From positions 2,078,367 to 2,142,366 of the forward strand of contig NW_004450276.1 in the NCBI RefSeq assembly GCF_000321225.1: 64,000 bases of DNA, given 5' to 3'. Below, in pieces: positions 58,265-64,000 of this stretch. The position numbers and the translations under genes were made by a program. Positions within the stretch are counted from its first letter, which is position 1. Every line of letters starts with the position of its first letter. The notes below the pieces were generated by a model that was not told where the DNA came from, made no database searches, and worked only from the letters and a program-made list of their open reading frames with translations. This DNA comes from Odobenus rosmarus divergens (lineage: Eukaryota > Chordata > Mammalia > Carnivora > Odobenidae).

Positions 58265-58546
58265 CAGTTGACCCTTGAACAAAGGTTTGAATGGCACAAG
58301 TCCATTTATATGCAGATTTTTTAATATATAATACCGTACTGTAAATGTATTTTCTCTTATGATTTTCTTTTCTTTCCTTTTAAATTTTTATTTTAAGTAG
58401 GCTCCATGCCCCACGTGGGGCTTGAACTCATGACCCTGAGATCAAGAGTCACATGCTCAACCACCTGAGCCAGCCAGGCACCCCTCTTACGATTTTCTTA
58501 ATGACATTTTCTTTCCCCTAGCTTAACATTGTTCAAGGGTCAACTT
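58265..58546. mobile_element. MER2-like Tc1/mariner-type DNA transposon, interrupted by a SINE
   Basis: Inverted ends CAGTTGACCCTTGAACAA and TTGTTCAAGGGTCAACT face each other beside a TA, and the interior includes GTACTGTAAATGTATTTTCT. The family is internally deleted and non-autonomous. Confidence 0.75.
58379..58484 (-). repeat. Short diverged Can-SINE inside the MER2-like element
   Basis: Only about 105 bp: TAAATTTTTATTTTAAGTAG, GGGGCTTGAACTCATGACCC and GAGCCAGCCAGGCACCCC. CTTATGATTTTCTT and CTTACGATTTTCTT flank it as a target duplication. Confidence 0.8.
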
Positions 58547-59302
58547 TACTTGGCCCTGAAAGCCATTTTTTCCCCTCTTTTTTCATCTTTTCTCTTTCCT
58601 TCTTTGCTTCTTCTTCCCTCGTACATATTTGCTTTTGTTTGAATAATCTTAAAAATTGCACTTCCTGAAAATTTTTTGAAAATTTAGAAGCCTAGAAACA
58701 TGGGATAAATTTAGGGGTTCTAAAAAATGATTGTGATAATTTAAAACGTGGGCTGTCCAAATTCATATTATCAACCGTTACCCATTCATTGATCAGTTCT
58801 TACTACTACAAGCACTCATCTTAGGCACTGATGAGTTACGAATAATTTTGAGAACTTTTGAAAGAAAGTACTCACCTTCTACAGAAGCATAGGTCTTTGA
58901 TGGCCCCACACCATGTGCCCCCTCTATACTCTGCTTCCTTGACTTCAGAAGGTTTAAATGGGATTAGAAGGAAATCATTACTGGTGTATGGCAGCCGATG
59001 TTGTGGTTTAAAGTGAGAGAAGTTCATTTCTTTGGCGGTGGGAGGTAAGCTAGGTCCTTGCTTGCCATGGTGATTTTAGTAAGGGGTAGTTGGGATCACT
59101 TCAAAGCAACAAGGTTAATGGTGAAAGTCTTTTCATTCTTTTCCTTAAAAATGAAGACCTTTTACACACTCGACCACTCATATAACAATTCCATATCCCC
59201 ATCAGATGTATTGTAAGATGGGTTTTTCTGGCATTTTCTCTGGCTGGGGTACCACTAGCGGATGAGGAGCTCTGACTGCTTCGCACTCTCCGTTTGGCTT
59301 AG

Positions 59303-59475
59303 AATATGGCTATAGCACGGCGGCCGTGGCCTTGCTCACACTGGGCTCCATGCTCGGGACGACGCTGATTCTGTTCCACAGCTGTGAGGAGACCTACAAG
59401 CTGATTTTACAGCTCTTTGTGGGGCTGGCCGTCGGGACACTTTCTGGTGATGCTCTGCTCCACCTTATCCCTCAG
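59303..59475 (+). CDS. SLC39A12: SLC39A12 sixth coding exon: membrane helices 1 and 2
   Basis: This exon encodes the rest of codon 364 to residue 421. [19 protein letters not shown] leads into the first transmembrane helix (about residues 367-387). Then comes the short connecting loop HSCEETYK, and helix 2 is [20 protein letters not shown] (about 397-417), ending HLIPQ. The [13 protein letters not shown] stretch is a signature of LIV-1-type ZIP proteins. The acceptor is TGGCTTAG|AA, which with the preceding A gives the lysine codon, and the donor is CAG|GTAACA, phase 0. Length is 173 nt. The junction residue pattern matches human TLEKYGYST. Confidence 0.97.
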
Positions 59476-62066
59476 GTAACACTGTTCTGTTTTCCATGGA
59501 GCGTTTCTAGTTTCCATTTCCATCGAGTCACTGGTCATGTCGATACACAATGTCACAGTGACTCGGCCAGTGTCCTTGGAAATAAGTATCATTTCCCCAA
59601 AGCACTTAAAGGGGAAAAGAGAACCAGTCCTTAGGTTCACCACGTGTTATTCTTATTTTTGAATTAAACCAAAAAAGGTAATCAGGTGCAGATTCCTGTT
59701 AAGAGAAATTCAGGAAGTAGCCACTAATTATCTGTTAAATAAAAATAAATGGGCTGTAAGATGTTGTGCTGCGTTTTCTCCAGTTAGTCCCCAACGCTCC
59801 TCAGACCCTTTCTCTGTCCTCTGCTCTATTTTTTTTTTGTTTTCCTGCCCCAGAAGATTGCACCTCCTCAGCTTCGTCGCGGGCTGAATTGTTGTTTGCC
59901 AATGGGAGGCGCAACAGAAGAGCCAGGGTGGGAGGAGAGAGGGGCAGGCGTGTTTCTTCCCCACGCCCTCCTGGCTCTACACTTGTTCTAGAAGTCGCTG
60001 ATTACCTACAGCACTACAGCTCCCGTGGGAGGACTCCTCCCCGACTCCACCTCCCACTGAGCTACAGAAATATTACTTCCAACCTTTGCCCTTTCTGCCC
60101 TAAGAGTGAGAATGGTTTCCTGGAGTTGCTAGCTTCTGGGCATCTCATTAGCCCTTGCTCCTCCTCTTGGTGCCCGCACCTCTGTCATCACACCATCAAG
60201 AAGCTCTCTTCATTGGAACCATCAAAATGAATTTCTTTTTTTGCCTCATAACGTCTAGATTTTCCTTAAGAAAAATATAAGCACCAGGAAGCTGGCTCTT
60301 TGCTGAATTCCTCTGAGGCTCTTTATTTGTCAGAAGTGAAAGGACAAAGACCTGAGGTGCAAGAGTTCAGGCAGAAGGGGCTCCAGAGGAGGTTATTTCT
60401 TCCCTCTGAAATCTCTCAGGATGGAGAATGATGGGCAAATGAGCCCCCCTCTTGCAAAGCCGGAGATGTTAAAAATTTCCACAAGCCTCTGGCAATTTCC
60501 TACAGGGTCACTCTTGTTGCTCAGAGGCTCAATAATTATTAGATGTTCTGAAAATCACAAAGTGAGCATTGGAAAATGAAACAAACCATTATTTGTTTTA
60601 ATTTCCCTTGTAATCTAATTTTCTGGAAATATTTCAGGGCTTAATTGGCTTGAGGCAGGGGCCGAGGCCTTTTCCTAGGTCTCTTTAGTGGTTGCAGAGT
60701 TGCTCACTGCCCAGGATTCTGCAAAACAGCAAAAGCTTCCTGTGCCTCCCCCCAATGGGGGCATGCAGCTCTGCACAGGAGGCATGGACTTGGGGGGGCG
60801 GGAGGGGGGAGGCCATCCGCTGGCTCTGCAGAGACATGTTCCAGAGAGGAGCTTAAAAGATTAGCTAGGTTTCCTGAAAATTGGAAGGCAACTGTTTTAC
60901 TGGAAGGAAGAGATGTGGGGAAAGGAAGAAAGGTGCAGTACAAGTGTTTGGAAAGCTAGAAAAATCAGTGGCTCCTGACTGTGATCTGTGGCTGGTGGGC
61001 AAAGGGCTACACAGAAACAGGAAAAACAAGACTGTCAGGATTTCCTTTTCTCAACTAGCAACATGTATTCAACTGAAAGGTCTACATTTTATTCTGAGAT
61101 TGTAGGGTTTTCTTCTGTTTTGTTTTGTATCCTTGTCATGTCCATTATTTTGTGAAATAATAGTAATTATAAATATTAGATGGGTATCCTTTAATGTCTT
61201 TACCAAAAGGAAAAGTTGACTAACATGTATTGGTTTTTAGTTACGTTCATAAACTCAATGTATATACTCGGATGCATACGTACGCTCATACATGTACTCA
61301 TGTGCCTATGTGTGTCCGTACCTACATATATGCATGTATGTTCGAACACATGTACAGTATGTATGCATAGAATTTTTTTCCTTTTTTTACTTTGGTGGTC
61401 AGTAACATCCTAAATGAAACCACTGAGCTGTTTCCCAAACTGCCTTCTCCTGGGGAGGGAATATGATACATGCTGATTTACTAGCTCACAAGAAATCACG
61501 AGGTCAACCAATGGGATGAGTCAACTAGAGGAAAATTGCTCCTACGTTTCTTGTATCCTTTTGCTTCCCAGAGAGCTGACAGTATTACTGGGTATATAGT
61601 ATACACTCCATGGAAGAAGGCTTTCAGGCAGATTGCTCACTTATCTGAACATTTATTAAAAGTTTTCTGTAATTGCAGTGAGGCATGGGGGGAATGAACC
61701 TTGGATGAAATAAATGTATCTTTATCTTTCTTCTGGATACAAAATACATTGATCTGTTATGAAGACTTGCTGTGCAAACAGATAGGGATTGAACTCTTGG
61801 GGGAAAAAAAAGGACAGAGAACATATGAAAATTTGGTTCTCCTTTCTTTTCTCTTGTACACATTTTGTTTGACCCTGATCAAATCATATAGTGGAGGTAG
61901 TCACACAACTAAGAGCAAACTGGGCTTTGAATGATTCTAGCAGTTGTTATGGGGTTCCCCAGAAGGAAATGTGAATATATTCAATACTGGACCTATTAAT
62001 CAATATTTAAGTCATCAAAAGTTATTTCTTTGTGTCTCTCACCCCCCCACCCCTTTTTTTATAAAG
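59476..62066 (+). other. SLC39A12: SLC39A12 intron 6
   Basis: Starts GTAACA and ends AAAG. It is almost free of recognisable young repeats. A 59.8-60.23 kb stretch has a 154-codon open frame and the texture of an old interspersed repeat, but I could not assign it. A G-rich run (GGGGGGGCGGGAGGGGGGAGG) is at about 60790-60811. The rest shows nothing I recognise. Confidence 0.85.
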
Positions 62067-62219
62067 GTCCTTGGTTTACATAAGCAGGAAGGCTCAGAGT
62101 TTGGACATTTCCATGAAAGCAAAGGCCATATTTGGAAACTGTTAGGATTAATTGGAGGCATCCATGGATTTTTCTTGATAGAAAAATGCTTTATTCTTCT
62201 GGTATCACCAAATACTGAG
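62067..62219 (+). CDS. SLC39A12: SLC39A12 seventh coding exon: membrane helix 3 (last exon in the window)
   Basis: This exon encodes residues 422-472. [20 protein letters not shown] is the loop after helix 2, and [20 protein letters not shown] forms helix 3 (about residues 445-467), ending LLVSPNTE. The acceptor is TTTATAAAG|GTC after a run of C and T; the donor GAG|GTATAT is phase 0 and rather weak. Human reads SPNDKQGLS here, so the exon end at GAG fits. The histidine-rich intracellular loop, the HNFADG and HEIPHEMGD motifs of helices 4 and 5, and the C-terminus are not in the window, so about 220 codons of an expected ~690 are missing downstream. Confidence 0.96.
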
Positions 62220-63049
62220 GTATATTTTAAATTTTATTTATCTTTTGCTTTAAAGCTTCACAATATTCATCTTTTATTTCAAAAGTCCTTGTTGAAAAGT
62301 AATTGACATCTTCATAAAGTTCTCTAGGTAGGGGATGGGGCTCTGATTTCCAGAATATACAGATCATACTGTTGCTGGCCTGTTAAGGTACTTGTTAAAA
62401 CCTGCTATTTGACCTTTGTGGCTAGTTTAGAAACAGGAGACTATTTCATGTCTGGGAATGAAGGGGCCCAAAGGCCTAACTACTAATCAGCATTTTGGAT
62501 GTGTTTCCTAACCAAAAACAAATACACATGCAGACAAAAACTTTGAAAATTCACAAAATTACCCATCATTTTCTATCCTAAGAACATTTAAAATTATAAA
62601 AACAAGGAGCTCAGAAATGGGATTTGTGGCAGATCTCTTTTTTTTTTCCAGCTGAATAATTGTATCCATTGTGCCTGTATTTGATCAATTTCTACGTCTG
62701 TGATGAAACATAAAATGCAGTATGGTTTTTTTTAATGGATTTGTTTTGCTCTTACACATTATCCTATCAGACAATAGATTAACTGGTGGGATGGTTAAAA
62801 AGGTAAATGCTTGCAAACAGCTCCAGGAGACCAAAATAAAGCAAATTCTCCTCACAAAGTCCTGGGGCTCTCTAGTCCTCCGTAGTTTTCCATTTAGTTT
62901 CTGGCTTTCTCCTTGTTCACATAATTTATAATGTCTGTGCTCAGGGAAAACTGTCGCAGTCTTTTAAAATATCCAGCACTTGTCTATTATTATTCCCAAA
63001 TTTATCCGAGATTCCAATTCTGCACATCAAAAAATGAGATGGTTTTATG

Positions 63050-63200
63050 GATGGACAGAGGGATGGCGGATGGAGAGGTGATAAAACGGCGGTAGTCAGA
63101 TGCTAATGGTAGGATCTTGGGAGTGAGGATCTGAGTGATAACATTACAGTTCTTTCAGCTTTTCTATTTGAAACTTTTCACGGTAAAAAAAATGCTGTTG
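63050..63200 (+). repeat. Old L1M-like 3' end
   Basis: GTCAGATGCTAATGGTAGGA, GTTCTTTCAGCTTTTCTATT and GAAACTTTTCACGGTAAAAA resemble the 3' end of old L1M elements. Confidence 0.5.
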
Positions 63201-63285
63201 AAATTTTCTTTTTTAATGAACAAGGGTTTTTCTTTGTCCTGGAGCCAAAGCCAGGATACTATAGTAATTCAGAAATTAGGAATGC

Positions 63286-63480
63286 AGGTGCCTGGGTGGC
63301 TCAGTTGGTTAAGCGACTGCCTTCGGCTCGGGTCATGATCCTGGAGTCCTGGGATCCAGTCCCACATCGGGCTCCCTGCTCGGCAGGGAGTCTGCTTCTC
63401 CCTCTGACCCTCTTCCCTCTCGTGCTCTCTATCTCTCATTCTCTCTCTCTCAAATAAATAAATAAAATCTTAAAAAAAAA
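63286..63480 (+). repeat. Can-SINE, plus strand
   Basis: Complete and little diverged; perfect target duplication AGAAATTAGGAATGC at 63271-63285 and 63481-63495. Confidence 0.97.
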
Positions 63481-64000
63481 AGAAATTAGGAATGCTTGCC
63501 TTGATCACAGCCCCTACCTTTGCACATTCAACAACTTCACCTCCACAGAAGGGGTTCTCATCTCAATAAACACAAAAGACAATAATAGATCCTCTTTGTC
63601 CACAACAGATTAGCGTTCTCGGCCTGGGAAAATTAAACGACAAAGTCAACATATCAACCTGTGTGTAGTAATTAGAAATTTAACCAGGATAGAAATGAGT
63701 GAAATAAATTCTGGCCATCCAAAAATGTGCGGAGCTTATTCAGGTTGTCCTTGGACTTGTCAGGGAACTTAAAACGAGCTTTAAGAACAGAATTTCAAGA
63801 CTCATTATATTGAGTAAAATAAAAGGAAGGCAAATGTTTTAGAAGGTACAAGTGCTTTAGTGGATGAATACATTTCTGAAGATATTAATTTCATAGTTAT
63901 AGGGTGTAATATAGTTTCAGTTATCATCCCTTTGGCATCCCCATCAGAAAGAATGCAATTTAATTTTGTAATAAATATAATTTTTCAGTAAAAAGTATAA

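Larger units (their letters stand above)
55282..59302 (+). other. SLC39A12: SLC39A12 intron 5
   Basis: Starts GTAAGT and ends CTTAG. It carries a MIR directly after exon 5, an L1 3' fragment at 57565-57745 and a MER2-like DNA transposon with an inserted old SINE. 55600-57560 is repeat-poor and holds nothing I recognise. Confidence 0.9.
62220..64000 (+). other. SLC39A12: SLC39A12 intron 7, 5' part (runs off the window)
   Basis: Starts GTATAT; the acceptor lies beyond the window. It contains an L1M-like 3' end at about 63050-63200 and a clean SINE at 63286-63480. 62220-63040 and 63496-64000 show no exon. Confidence 0.85.

Overview
The window is vertebrate nuclear DNA from a caniform carnivore, probably an arctoid (bear, mustelid or pinniped lineage). 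It holds at least twenty tRNA-derived Can-SINE (SINEC) copies with the arctoid-style head, CT-rich 3' part and AATAAA/A-rich tail. None has the dog-type SINEC_Cf head or the felid-type body. The low gene density, long introns and ancient L2, MIR, MaLR and hAT fossils are typical of a placental mammal. No bacterial, viral, CRISPR or operon-like organisation is present.

The only real gene I can support is the 5' two-thirds of SLC39A12, the zinc transporter ZIP12 (LIV-1/LZT branch of the ZIP family), on the plus strand. Seven consecutive coding exons lie at 29624-29884, 37123-37404, 41398-41605, 50376-50542, 55110-55281, 59303-59475 and 62067-62219. Together they give an uninterrupted 472-codon reading frame with GT/AG borders and matching intron phases (0, 0, 1, 0, 1, 0, 0). 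They encode a signal peptide, the long extracellular domain and the first three membrane helices. The remaining exons, which carry the histidine-rich loop and the zinc-site helices of the family, must lie beyond base 64000.

Layout. 1-29.3 kb is upstream intergenic DNA with no supportable gene: an AT-rich palindromic tract (0.7-1.1 kb), MaLR-type LTR fossils, L2/MIR/MER5A fossils, SINEs including a three-copy pile-up at 14.2-14.9 kb, two microsatellite/tandem duplications, and a recent 5'-truncated L1 with an open ORF2 3' end (18.5-20.0 kb). 29.3-30.1 kb is the start of SLC39A12: a 56-bp tandem duplication, the start-codon exon, and a GC-rich EGR/SP1-type cluster 105 bp inside intron 1. 30-64 kb is SLC39A12 introns and exons. 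Intron 3 contains a long decayed antisense L1 (43.2-49.4 kb) that has itself received three SINEs.

I looked for an undescribed biological system and did not find one. The observations most worth following are the 5' architecture of SLC39A12 (tandem duplication plus EGR/SP1/HRE-core cluster), a six-triplet G-quadruplex motif just after exon 2, an unidentified stretch at 9.8-10.97 kb, and several structurally informative repeat insertions. Repeat family names are from recognition of consensus features, not from a database search. Comparisons with human ZIP12 are from memory.
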